Assembly: GCA_021234155.1 (NCBI GenBank)
Contig: JAJEKV010000019.1
Location: forward strand, 5,964,284 to 6,028,283
Direction: 5' to 3'
Source of the DNA: Isoetes taiwanensis
Lineage: Eukaryota > Streptophyta > Lycopodiopsida > Isoetales > Isoetaceae
Length of the DNA stretch: 64,000 nt
Position 1 is the first letter of the stretch, and every line of letters starts with the position of its first letter. Below the pieces are notes generated by a model. That model had not been told where the DNA came from. It searched no databases and saw only the letters and a list, made by a program, of their open reading frames with translations. The position numbers were made by a program, and so were the translations under genes. This document shows positions 44,436 to 54,829 of this stretch, in pieces.

Positions 44436-46006
44436 TCGTGGACGCCCAAAGACAAAGATATATGGTCCCGAACGATATCGTGATCGCTGCCACACGCTGC
44501 ATTACACGCCACTCCGAATCGACGGGTATACCGACGGTAGACGGTAGCCAGTAAGTAGCCCTAGGGGCAACTTGCTAGGTATGTTCACATGTTATTAATG
44601 TGCACATATGCACATTAATGTGGGCACACTTTTCCATGTAGGCATATTGTGCCACCTAGCCATTAAAGGCAAGTGGGGCCTTTCCAATTATCCCACATGC
44701 TAAAATGGGTAATTGGAAACCCTAGCCCTAAACCCCATGTCTATTTAGGGTAGGAAAACCCTAACTTGCTAGTTTTCGGCCCATAGGGTTTTAGAGCTCG
44801 CTTTTGGCTGCCCCAGAGCCAAAACCGCCTCCCGTGACGCCTTCTGCTTAATCGCACCATCGCTTTTCCCCTCTGGGACACTCAGCAGAATGGTTGAACT
44901 CAGTCATGAGGAGCCACCCAAGGATCAGTATTTGGTCAATTTAATAGCTTAAACCGCCTTCTAGTCATAGAATCAAAGAGGTTTAGCCTATTAAATTGCC
45001 CATAGCAGCTATCTAGATCTCTAGATCCTGCAGACACTAACTAAAGAACCTAACTCTATGTTATAGATTAGATCTAGTTCTTTAGTTCTTCCGTGATGTA
45101 TATGGACGATGTTTCTCTCTGTGAACTCCTTGTATTGGGAAGGGGGTAGAGGCCCCGAAGTCGTAGTTGATGCTCCTAGAATAGCCCCTCTAGCACACCG
45201 TAGATGCGGCCTACAAGAGCCACACTGGGTTCTGGGTAAAGGGGACAGACTGGCTTATAAGGAGGTTCGTGTTCTGACTCTTGAACGATCCCTATGGTGT
45301 GTTAGTGCTACCGGGGATCATTGTGACTAGGCCCAATGGCTTGCCACCGCGGTGGGCAAGGCATGGGCTCGACACTGTGGAGGTGGTGGATATGACCTTC
45401 CATTGAGTTCAAGTCAATACGGCAAAGGGCCCTCTAGTCACCTTGAGTCAAAGATGTAGATCTCTCGAGGGAGTGATCCCTACCGCCCCATCGGAATCGG
45501 GAGATGGAACCCGTGAATGGCCCTTTGGCTATGCATCCCGGCTCCTACGCCAGTCCCAACACTTTTCAGCCTACTCGCAAAGTGTGCACAGGAGAGGGGC
45601 GGATGGAGTGGACAACCCTATGCCATGTTCTTATGCCAGCCAAATCCATTGCCATGAATTTTGTCTCATGAACTCGAGACCCAAGCCGCCGGGCATCCCC
45701 TTGAGTCCGAGCCTTGGGTAGGATTTCCTATGTGATGCCCCCGATCATTGTGTATGCAGATAAAGATGCACCACCCTTCCGGGTGGATGGAGGATTATGT
45801 TGTATACCGACATGTATGTTTACGCTCAAGCAGCCTAGGTAGGCCCCGGGAGGGAGACAGTAGAATGACACCTTCACTCTTCCCAATCGACCTCGTTACA
45901 CGTGCAAAGGATATGTGGAGGGCCCCATCACGCGGGAGCTAGTATGGGGAAGAACTCATGTTTGTGTACGGCAAGCGGCACCGTGAGCGAAGTAGGGGAC
46001 GCCACG
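44436..46006 (+). repeat. Chromovirus 5' LTR
   Basis: Matches 56046-57594 over its whole length apart from many small CAG/CG-context differences. It contains a perfect 11-bp inverted repeat ATTAATGTGCA/TGCACATTAAT near 44593-44618. It also has telomere-like words AACCCTAGCCCTAAACCC near 44718-44736 and AAACCCTAAC near 44756, similar to plant telo-box elements. Confidence 0.9.
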
Positions 46007-46007
46007 C

Positions 46008-46020
46008 TGGTATCGTGAGC
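46008..46020 (+). promoter_or_regulatory. Chromovirus primer binding site
   Basis: TGGTATCGTGAGC differs from the standard TGGTATCAGAGC by reading CGTG where CAG is expected, the same change that recurs between repeat copies here. It lies one or two bases after the LTR end. Confidence 0.8.
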
Positions 46021-46209
46021 AATGTTCTTGGAGACCAAGAGCAAAGCACCGCCATGCTCCCAAAGAGTACTAACTTGATAGGATCCTCAAGCCTCGAAAA
46101 GTGGAAATTTTTTTCATTTTTGTAGTTTATGCTAAGCTAGTAACAAGTAAGTGAATTGGAACTTAACAAGACTAAAAAAGAATGAGCCAAAAAAACTTCC
46201 AGGTGAGGT

Positions 46210-46275
46210 GGTCTCACAAACCGCTACCGGTCAAGAACTAAAATTTAGTTTTTGAGCGAGGCTAAGTCGTGAGAC
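46210..46275. repeat. Nested hairpin H1
   Basis: Outer arms GTCTCAC / GTGAGAC enclose the inner palindrome AACTAAAATTTAGTT and the CGCTACCGGTC / GAGCGAGGCT words. First of four related hairpins in the element. Confidence 0.85.
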
Positions 46276-46389
46276 ATCGAGCCAAGATCACCAAAAACAG
46301 ATGAATTTGGGAAAAGTAATAAGGTAAGGCTAGTTCTAAGATAGGAATGAATTAGAATAGCATGTTTTAATTACCTAAACAACCTAGAA

Positions 46390-46459
46390 TAAGAGATTCA
46401 TAACCAAGCTACCGGTCTAAAAACTAAACTTTAGTTTTTGAGCGAGGCAAGTCGAGACC
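46390..46459. repeat. Nested hairpin H2
   Basis: Same module about 185 bp after H1: CTACCGGTC, AAACTAAACTTTAGTTT, GAGCGAGG; the outer left arm is decayed. It is followed 105 bp later by a TATA box. Confidence 0.8.
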
Positions 46460-46563
46460 AATAAATAGGAAAAGTCCTCGAAATAAGTGTAAATTTTAAC
46501 TAAATAGGTGCTTTTAGCATGTTAAATAGAACAACTTGAATTTTTGACCTAAAACTTCCAAAG

Positions 46564-46573
46564 CTATAAATAG
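46564..46573 (+). promoter_or_regulatory. TATA box of the H3-like ORF
   Basis: CTATAAATAG, a strong plant TATA box, 110 bp before the ATG at 46674. The leader between is C-rich. This is internal to the retroelement and well separated from the LTR promoter. Confidence 0.75.
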
Positions 46574-46673
46574 ATGTAGACCCCCCTCATTTCCACGTCC
46601 CAGCCCTAGAAATCCGCTCCCCCGCACTTAGGCGATCTTTGGGCGCTTATATCCGATCGACGATCCGTAAAAC

Positions 46674-47955
46674 ATGGCCCGAACCAAACAGACCGCCAGG
46701 AAGCGTCGCCCAGGCGAAACCACTAGCGCCACTGACACTGAAGTCATTCGGCAGATGCTTCGTGAGAGGCTCGCGAGAGGGGGACGTTCGCCTTCGAGCG
46801 AGGAAGACATCTCAGAAGAGCAGGATACATCCGATCTGATTGATGTCTTCAATCAACAGGTGGAGCAGGACAAGGCCACATCACCAACCTCCATGGATGA
46901 GGAGACAAGGGAGGTATACGAGGAAATAGAGCGGGAGATCAGGCAGCAGGAAAGAGCAGAAGACCATTCTGATGCAGCCACGAAGATCCTCGGGGACGAG
47001 AACCAGGCGGTAGGACTTGACCCAGCAGAGGAAGCAGATCTCGCGAGGTTCATTAGGAAGTATGAACGCCGGGAGAAGAAGAGGGAACAGAAGAAGAGGA
47101 AGAGGGAAGAGGAGGAACAGAAGGTGGCCGAGGAGAAGAAGAAGGCGAAGGGCAAATTCGTGGATGGCCCAAGGAAGCTGAGGGACGTCCCACCAAAGAA
47201 GAGGCATAACCCCAAAATCGTCATCAAAGAGCGGCAAGCCGACGAACCTCCGAACCCCTCCGACGACTCTTCTGACGAGGACTTCAACCCCAACGCTGCA
47301 GGCGGAAGCTCTTCCAAACCCCCGCGACGAAAAGCGTGTAGTACCCGAAAGCAAATGGCCAGAGCAGCCCCAAAGCCAGGATCAAGTGCGTGGCCCCCGA
47401 AAATCCGGCTTGGGACAGGAAGAAATAGCCACGACCTGCCCGAGAAGCCTATGTCACAGACCGGGTCAAGATATACGAAAGGAAGATGAGGGAACACGAG
47501 GCGATATGAAGAAGTGGGAGGCCTACACAGTAGTACTATGAAGAAAAAATCGGGTCGTGGTCATCGAGGGAGGGCGACCAACGAAGCAGCAAACCTTGAA
47601 GCCGCCACCACCAAAGCCCAAGGCTCCCAAGCCACCACCCAAGAAAAAGATCGACAGGAAGGAGGTGGAAAGGAGAGCGCTGAGGAAGATTAGGCACTTC
47701 CAAATAAGCAGCCTACGGTCTTCTAATTCCCCGCGGCCCCTTTGCTCTGCTAGTTCGAGAAGTGATGCAGACTACAGATCTGGACTTTAGGGTCACTTTT
47801 TGACGAGGCAATCGCCGGCAATGCAGAAGCTTACTGAAGAAAAAATAGTGCAACACTTCGAAGATTCAACAGCTTGCACTGTTTACGCCAAGCGAGTAAC
47901 CCTCATGCGACAAGACATGAGTCTTGCGAGCCGCATAAAGGGAGAACGCCCTTAG
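46674..47955 (+). CDS. Histone H3/CENH3-like protein encoded in a retrotransposon
   Basis: The reading region is about 427 codons; H3 has 136 residues and plant CENH3 about 160-180. Residues 1-10, MARTKQTARK, equal the H3 tail through Lys9, then RRPGE diverges. A long charged linker follows (acidic, then KKREQKKRKREEEEQ coiled-coil-like, then a second H3-tail-like RKACSTRKQMARAAPKP). The C-terminal 105 codons match the H3 fold: ALRKIRHFQ, LLIPRGPFALLVREV, TDLDF, AMQKLTEEKIV, FEDSTACTVYAKRVTLMRQD, SRIKGERP, stop at 47953. RHFQ, LLIP and VTLMR are typical of plant CENH3. Uninterrupted to 47489; three shifts (about 47490-47556, 47715, 47800) separate the later blocks and may be assembly error. 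Product would be nucleosomal if expressed; function is inference. Confidence 0.85.
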
Positions 47956-48099
47956 AAATTTTTGTAACTAATTGAAAATTTTGTAATATAGAGCAATTTT
48001 GTGTACTTTAATTGCCTGAACTTGATTAATTAGGACAAGTTAGTAAGTTTTAGCTTTTATTTCAGCAAAATAGGGCAATTGCGTGCATCGAAGGCGGAT
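47956..48099. other. AT-rich spacer after H3-like ORF
   Basis: Short T-rich trailer (AATTTTTGTAACTAATTG) that could hold the transcript end of the H3-like gene before the next hairpin module. Confidence 0.4.
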
Positions 48100-48163
48100 G
48101 TCTCACACCGCTACCGTCAAGAAACTAAATTTTAGTTTTTAAGCGAGGCGCAAGCTGTGAGAC
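48100..48163. repeat. Nested hairpin H3
   Basis: GTCTCACACCGCTACC ... AAACTAAATTTTAGTTT ... AGCGAGGCGCAAGCTGTGAGAC. Third copy of the module. Confidence 0.85.
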
Positions 48164-48299
48164 CTTGCCCAAAACTCGCCCAAAACAGCTCCAAATTGAC
48201 CAAATAAGGGGTCAATTCTACCTGATTTGATGAGCCCATCATCCTTACACCGTTAATTCACCTAAATTGGACACGTTTTGATCAAAATGGGACTGATGT

Positions 48300-48364
48300 C
48301 TCACAGCTCGCGCCTGGTCAAGAAACTAAACTTTAGTTTTTAAGCGAGGCGCAAGCTGTGAGAC
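48300..48364. repeat. Nested hairpin H4
   Basis: The best preserved copy: GTCTCACAGCTCGCGCCT pairs with AGGCGCAAGCTGTGAGAC with one mismatch, around AAACTAAACTTTAGTTT. It starts exactly 200 bp after H3. Confidence 0.9.
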
Positions 48365-48553
48365 CTCCTACCATTTCTTCACCAGGACTTGTCCAAACCA
48401 TCTTCAACCTGTTGTATAGCATCTTTTTGTAATCCAACCATGTTCAAACACTTGAGCTAGTCTTCAAATTCCCATTTTGACCTCAGTATAGGCTAGGATT
48501 ACCCAACCTCAGGAATTTTCCAAGTCATCCAAAAATTAGGGTTTCCCCCTTTT

Positions 48554-48563
48554 CTATAAATAG
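48554..48563 (+). promoter_or_regulatory. TATA box of ORF2
   Basis: CTATAAATAG, identical to the one at 46564 and again placed after two hairpins, 129 bp before an ATG at 48683. Confidence 0.7.
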
Positions 48564-48682
48564 GTCCCTCATTCCTCAAATAGCACCCTACAAGTTCCGC
48601 CTCCTGCCTCAAGCCAACCGATTTCCCAACTCCCCGAGGCGCTCTTTGCAACCGCTTTGATACCCTCTTCCACAATTAACCA

Positions 48683-50178
48683 ATGGCAACCTCTCGATTT
48701 TCAGATGGTATGCCACCATGCCGCCGAGGCCGACATCGACCAAATCTTCCATATCTTCGTGGAAGGAGGTAGATGTCCAAGCAACCTTGCACGCAACCCC
48801 AGCCCAAAAAGAGAGTCTTGTCTCGAGTTCCAAGCTAGGGTAGAACCAAAGACTAGTGCAGCCCCCGCATGTATGGTACTTTGTTCCTAGGCAATCCCCG
48901 CAGCAGCTTTTAGGCGATGTTCCAAACATTGCCAAGTACCGACAAACAAAGCACAAATAAGACGCCCGAGCCAATGGTCCTAACTGTCCAATAGGACCAA
49001 ATATTTCTTTTAACACCGCCTTGGCAATCTTTCTTACCCACCGCGTCGAACACCGCGGGGAACCTCCATTCCCCATGGACGGGGACCCATTAGCCATAGC
49101 AAAGAGAGCAACGGCTCCTTACGCAGCATGAACAGGAGCAGAAGGAAAAGAAGAGGACTCGTGAGGAAGAGGAATCGAGGAAGAGGAAGACTACGCCGAG
49201 CTCGACCCAAACAGAGGAGCCGACGACAAGCGTAACAAGAGTGGCAGGACTTCGAGAGAAGCCGCAAACTCTTAGAGTCACATTCTCCTTGGGCTAGGCA
49301 TTACAAGCCTAGCCCCCATTATTGTCGGCTACAGGAGTTTCGCTTCTAAGCGACATCCAAAACCTCCCTGAGAGCGTGGAAAGGGAGTACAGACCAAGAG
49401 TTGCCGCACCAACTCCTCAAGAACGGACCTCGACGACTTCATCGTCCGAGGAGCATCCGACTTCCCCTCCAAGTAAGGGAAGCCGACACTTACATCGGAG
49501 AGTCCACCTCCCGGCATCCAAGCCTACAGCAAAAGATCGCATTATGGAGGCGCATAAGGCCGAAACAAACTACCGACGGAGGAAGAGTTCCTTGCCTTAC
49601 AGAACAGATGGGGATTCGCCACGCCGACCTAACATCCCGGACGCAAGCTCTTCTTTCGCAACACCTCCCCCGAGAGAAGAGGCGAATTCACCCCGAGGGC
49701 TTCAAAGAACAAATGTGGACTACAGTGGAGCTCACCACTGGGAGGTTGATGACTTTGCAAGCGCATTACGTAGCCGGATACCGAGTGGCCGAGGACCTCG
49801 CCTCGCGAATGACAGTGTCGCTATGGCATTACCTTCCCCGCCGATGGATCTGAAGAATAGCGTAATTCACCGCGAAATTCACCCCCGTGAGGCGTAGGAA
49901 GGAGTATCGATGCTAATCGCGACTCTCGTGATTTGGCCGGCATGCGCGCCGGGTTGCCCTCAACACCGAAAGTATGCCATCCCCGGGTAAAGAGAGCCAG
50001 TAGCACTCGATGTTTTCGACTTCGCCATACCTTACAAAGTGGAAGGTCAAGCGCGGACCGCAGCCTTATACCTCCCACCACAGAGTGGAAGACTTGGCGA
50101 GAGCCTTGCAGGGCGGATCTTCAGCCAACATTCTTAGGAACTTGGGTCATTCAAGGGGAACAGCCCAAGTGAAAAGTT
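48683..50178 (+). pseudogene. Unrecognised second gene (ORF2) of the chromovirus
   Basis: ATG at 48683 (CCAATGGCAACC) follows its own TATA box. The frame breaks often. Protein-like blocks include KSSISSWKEVDVQATLH, a charged EQEQKEKKRTREEEESRKRK near 49130, KLPTEEEFLALQNRWGF near 49570, ALLSQHLPREKRRIHPEGF near 49650 and DVFDFAIPYKVEGQARTAAL near 50010. The last resembles the capsid end of some gag proteins, so part of this may be gag. A better capsid candidate lies downstream, so the region may hold a second captured gene, a duplicated gag, or both. I do not claim a function. Confidence 0.4.
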
Positions 50179-50395
50179 CCTAGAGGATAATCCATCCTAT
50201 CCACGCATCAAGAATAATTAGCGCCTTGATCCCGAAGTTTTAATTTTGTATTGGCATATTATAAAATATGAATATAATTTCTTTTGCACTATAAATGTTT
50301 TGTTGATGTATTTTGTGTCCCCAACTATACCAACAAACATAAATAATGCAAGAGAACAAGTAAAACTAACCATATAGCCATGAACTACTTGTGTA
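50179..50395. other. AT-rich intron-like segment
   Basis: Strikingly AT-rich inside GC-richer coding DNA, ending TTGTGTATGCAG, a good splice acceptor. It could be an intron or an untranslated gap between ORF2 and gag-pol. Confidence 0.35.
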
Positions 50396-51690
50396 TGCAG
50401 CCAGAGGCCTAAGCTCGTGGGAAACGACAACGCCGAAACTTATGGAAGAACAGAGTCCACCCAGCCACGCCCCGCAAGGAACCTATTCGAGGAATTTGGA
50501 GCCATCACCCCGTAAGAGGAAATATCTCGATGAGGACGGACCTGAAATGATAAAGGCCTTGTCGTCCGCGCCAAGTAGGAGCGGGGTTGGGGCAACGCCG
50601 GTTCTCAAGCATCGGGCCTGAAAAACAGAAGAAACAAGAAGAGAAGCAAGAGAAGGAGGTCCCCCCCTTTAATCCTCCCACTCAAGTTCGACTCGACCGG
50701 ACCGGTGAAGAGGAAGAGCAGGCCCGTGACCCCAACAGATGCAAGGCAGAGAAACCCGGCAGATGCAAGGCGTAGGGACGCCATAGATGGATCGACAAAA
50801 GGGACACCAGAGCCTCCGACTACCGTAAGAAGATAGATTCTCGCGACCGGGCAATGTATGGAAGGCCCTGAATCGAAATCAGCTTCTCGGGGAGAACAGG
50901 TCGATTAGAAGCAGAGGCATGGTTGGATCTAAATGAGTGAGTACGGCAATGCTTATGGCATGAAGGATAAAGACAAAGGCAGAGTGGGCAACAAACAACT
51001 TAAAAGGAGCCGCATGGATTTGGTGGAAGGGTTATGCAAAGGCACATGGCTTAAGCAGGATGCTTGTAAGTTCAGAAAGTTTGCTAAAGCCTTCAAGCCC
51101 ATTACGTCCCAAGGAACACAAGTCCAAAGATGATGCAAAGAATTTTCAAAGTGTTGCAGCAAGGCAACAAGACACCCAAAAATATACAGAGGAATTCATG
51201 AGGTCAGAGGTTGTATGTGCCAAAGTTAGGTGAGAAGCATGCAAAGAAAGCTACATTGAAGGTCCAATGAGGAGATCCGCAGTTTGTAAGGGCAATAAAC
51301 CCTAGAACAAGATCGTAAGCGAGTCCAAGGCAATAAGCTTGCAAGGAACGGACCTCGTAATAGCGGGCAGAGGCAAAGAATATTACCAGACAAAGGGCAA
51401 GGCAAAGTGCGCTTTTTAGCCCGAGAACAGCCAGCCCGTGACCAGCCTAGAGCCCCATATAGTGGTAATCGTGGGAAGCAAAGCAGAGAAGAAGCAGTGT
51501 CCTTCAAAGACAAGGTGAAGGGTCAAACTACTCCAAAGCAAAGGCGTCCTTTTGCGCCATGCCCAAGGAAAAGAGACAGAGTGCATAGAAAAGCAGCTTT
51601 GCTTCAGTGCTTCCAAACCAAAGCCATAGGACAAACCCGCCCATACGACATGAGTGCAAAGCCGCCAGCGTAGTTGGGAGATTGGGACAC
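50396..51690 (+). pseudogene. Chromovirus gag
   Basis: The capsid-like block is in the frame near 50995-51240: NNLKGAAWIWWKGYAKAHG, then YTEEFMRSEVVCAKVR, matching the W-rich and YxxEF motifs of Ty3/Gypsy capsid domains. Upstream blocks are Pro/Arg-rich. Downstream, 51407-51670 is basic, as expected for a nucleocapsid, although no clean CCHC zinc knuckle is readable. Many frame changes. Confidence 0.6.
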
Positions 51691-51799
51691 TCGCACCGAC
51701 GACGACCACAGGGAAGCCCGCGACTACATTCGTGGTGAGTGTCATATCTTTGCCGCACAGATACAGAGCAAGCAGAGAGCCGCGATAAGGTAATTTCCA

Positions 51800-52100
51800 C
51801 AAGAGGGAAGGCCAAGGCGGTCATTTATAGTCCCGATAGACTCGAAGTAGCCATAACTTTGCATCCCCCGCATCGGTTCAAATGTTGAAGTTGAAACCAC
51901 TAAAGTCAAAACCAAGGCCCGCTTGTCTTAGCAAGTGGAGCAAAGAAGGTAGACGCGGTAAGAGAATCAACTTCGACATCGACTTTGCCGTGGATTAATA
52001 TCCGTGATGGGGCAGAGGTAATGGGCATTGGCAAATACGACTTGATCATAGGTATAGAGTACCTTTGACCAGCAGGGCCATTATTGATTGTGGAAAGCTT
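51800..52100 (+). pseudogene. Chromovirus aspartic protease
   Basis: Near 51815-51860 frames give GKAKAVI followed by a DS-containing stretch and HNFASPASVQML, the usual (I/L)DSGxTxNFI region in broken form. The end is KYDLIIGIEYL, the conserved protease tail (typically G.DVILGMDWL), placed directly before the RT as in all Ty3/Gypsy elements. Confidence 0.65.
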
Positions 52101-52489
52101 TTAAGGTGACCTTCCCAACGCCCGACGGCAAGACCATTGAGATCACAGTAAAGAAGTTGTTCCCATCATGCAAAGCAGTATGTCTTCTAAAGGGCTGTTC
52201 AAGTGCATCAAGAGTGAGCAGGTGGCATACATCTTCAAACTTGAGATTGAAGAGCCTGACCGAGGAAAGTAAAGAAGACAAGGTGCTCAAAGAAGTTGCC
52301 AAGGCAAATAGCTAGCTTGATCACGGAATTCCACGATCTCTTTCCCCGATGAGATCGAGCACCTCCTCCTTATAGGAGTCGAAAAGCAGATAGCACTCAA
52401 CCGGGAACAAAGCCGACAAGCAAGGCTCCATATAGAATGACAACGCAGAGTTATCTGAGCTAAAGAAGCAGCTAGAGCCGCCGACCTAG

Positions 52490-53120
52490 GCTTCATTAGA
52501 CCTAGTGTCTCACCATTTGGAGCCCATTCTCTTCGCTAAGAAGAAGGATGGTAGTTTAAGGATGTGCATAGACTATAGGCGCTTGAATAAGCACACCATT
52601 AAGAACAAGTATGCGCCCCCAAGATCGATGACTTGATGGATCAGCTACAAGGAGCAAGGATCTTCTCCAAAATCGACTTAAGGTCGCTTATCATCGATCC
52701 CATAAAGGAAGAAGATATCCATAAAACCGCCTTCGATGATGCATGGGCATTATGAGTTCACTCGTGAATGCCTTCGCTTATCAAATGCCCCCGCCGACGC
52801 TCATGAGGCTCATGAACGATATCTTCGTGGAGTTCCTAGACACCTTTGTGATTGTTTTCTTTGATGACATTTTGGTGTATAGCAGATCCCTTTGAAGAGC
52901 ACGCATAACACTTGAGAAGAGTGCCGGAGAAGTTGAGGAGGCACCGCCAAACGCCAAGTTGTCGGCGCCACCGCGAACGGAGAAGGTGGAATACCTTTGG
53001 TCATGTGATCTCAAAGAAAAGGCATCTCGACGATCCCGCCAAGATTGAAGCAAGAATTCGCTGGGTCGGCCAAGAATGTACATGAGGTCGAGCTTTCTGC
53101 CAGCAGTACTATAGGAAGTT
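52490..53120 (+). pseudogene. Chromovirus reverse transcriptase
   Basis: [20 protein letters not shown] near 52495 is followed by [35 protein letters not shown] with the first Asp, HYEFT, and FFDDILVYS near 52860 with the two catalytic Asp. This is unmistakably Ty3/Gypsy RVT_1. Several one-base shifts break it. Confidence 0.92.
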
Positions 53121-53224
53121 CAGAAAGAACTTTGCTAAGATAGCGCCCCGCTAATGCACTGACGAGGGCGTAGAAGGTGAAAGGTTGGGCAGAGCATTGG
53201 CACAAGAAAGCCCAAAAGGGGTTT

Positions 53225-53640
53225 GAATTGTTGAAAGAAGCCCCGACGACAGCCCGCCTTGACCCTCGCGGACCCGAGAAAGATAAGCTTGTAGCAAATG
53301 ATGCGCAGTAAGATAGCTACAAAAAGTGCTTATGCAAGAAGAGCGTGGTGGTAGCGTATGATTCCGTGAAGATGAACGACGCCGAGACGCATACCCAACG
53401 CATGATCAAGAATTGCTTATGCGGTTGTCGTATGCTAAGAATATGGAGGCACTATCTCTTGGGAAGGAAGTTCCAATTGATACCACCATCGAGCCTCCAA
53501 GATGTATTCACGCAAACCACACCTCAATCTGAGGCAGCCGAGGTGGATGGAGTTCCTCGAGGAATATGACTTTGAGATAGTCTACAAGCCGGAAACTCAA
53601 TGTGGTAGCGATGCTTTCAAGGCACCCCCTCGACAACTAG
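53225..53640 (+). pseudogene. Chromovirus RNase H
   Basis: FELLKEAP near 53222, VVAYDSVKMNDAE near 53345, LRIWRHYLLGRKFQL near 53435-53480, and the closing EYDFEIVYK plus ALSRHPLD-type end near 53570-53635 (shifted frames). The order and motifs match the RT-linked RNase H of chromoviruses. Confidence 0.8.
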
Positions 53641-53819
53641 AGTGCATTGCAATGCAATTCGGACGCCTCCAACTTTGGTAAGAAGATTCAAGAGACCTTG
53701 CCAACGGATGTGGATTTCGTGGAAGTATGGGCAAGCCTCTCCAGGGAGGCTAGAACAGATAAAGAGCGGGAGGCCTTCAAGCATTATAAGAAGGAGAGCA
53801 ACCTGTTATATCATAAGAA

Positions 53820-54815
53820 CAAGTTGTGCGTGCTCAATCATCGAGTAAGGAAATTGATCCTCCATGACACGCATTAACAGCCCAATAGCCGCCATGATTC
53901 ATGAAAACATATTTCAAAGTGCGCAGCAGCTATTATTGGCCAGGAATGAAGAAGCAAGTAGCTCGCTACATCAGGGAATGTCAGCTATGCCAGCAGACGA
54001 AGGCGGAGCAGCTTCGAATTCCAGGGGCATTAGAGCCATTAGCGGTGCCAAACGCTAAGTGGGAGGTAATCAGCATGGATTTTATAACAGGGCTCCCAAG
54101 AACGGTAAGAGGGAAGGATGCCTTGATGGTAGTGGTCGACAAGTTGTCGAAGATGGCACATTTTGTGCCTTGCAGGACCACAGATACAGCTATGGATACA
54201 GCAAAGCTCTTCACCAAAGAGATCTTCAGGCTTCATGGTATGCCAAGGGAGATTATATCCGACAGGGACCCGAAGTTCATGAGTGCATTTTGGCAAGACC
54301 TCTTTGCGACGATTCAGACCAAGCTATCCATGAGCACGGCATATCATCCTCAGACGGATGGCCAAACGGAGCGGACCAACAGGATTTTAGAAGACATGCT
54401 ACGAAACTATGTCTGGAATAAGCAAGGTATGTGGGAAGAGTTTATTCACTTGGTGGAGTTTGCATACAATAGCACCAAGCAGGAATCATCCCAAATGTCG
54501 CCGTTTATGATTAATTACGGCTATCGCTGCCTAATTCCGCATTACTTTGGCACAACCCCGCGTCAAAAGTGGAAGTTTCGCAGCCAGATGTTGGCCGATA
54601 TGCGCAGCCTTGTGGAAGAGGTTCGAGGGTATCCGCTAGCAACAAGAAGTCGATTAAAAGAGCATCGCCGACAAACATCGAATGTCGAGAGAGTTCAAAG
54701 TTGGAGACGATGTTTGGCTCAAGATCAAAGTGAAGCAAAGCGGCTTCGATCTGAAATTGTAAGAAGCTTGCTCCAAGGTGGGCGGACCTTTCGCAATAGT
54801 CAAGAGACTAGGTAA
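53820..54815 (+). pseudogene. Chromovirus integrase
   Basis: The H2C2 zinc-binding domain is split by a shift; YYWPGMKKQVARYI and CQLCQQTK are at about 53925-54005. The DDE core is then continuous in one frame: SMDFITGLP (54075), DALMVVVDKLSKMAHFVP, ISDRDPKF (54255), TAYHPQTDGQTERTNR with the catalytic Glu (about 54335-54380), and MSPFMINYGYR. The 53901-54815 frame is the longest intact one in pol (about 304 codons). Confidence 0.93.
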
Positions 54816-54829
54816 TCAAGCCTACAAAC

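Noticed and set aside
46853-47497. 214-codon Ser/Leu/Phe-rich minus-strand frame opposite the H3-like ORF
   Set aside because: It is the complement of a Lys/Glu-rich sequence, which automatically gives Phe/Leu/Ser codons. The + strand shows the H3 motifs and a promoter.
48609-49097. 162-codon minus-strand open frame in the chromovirus
   Set aside because: It is antisense to ORF2, has no recognisable domain, and GC-rich coding DNA commonly leaves the opposite strand open. All other element genes are on the + strand.
48683-49300. A second histone (H2A, H2B or H4) in ORF2
   Set aside because: I read all three + frames against the conserved cores of these histones and found no matching motif.
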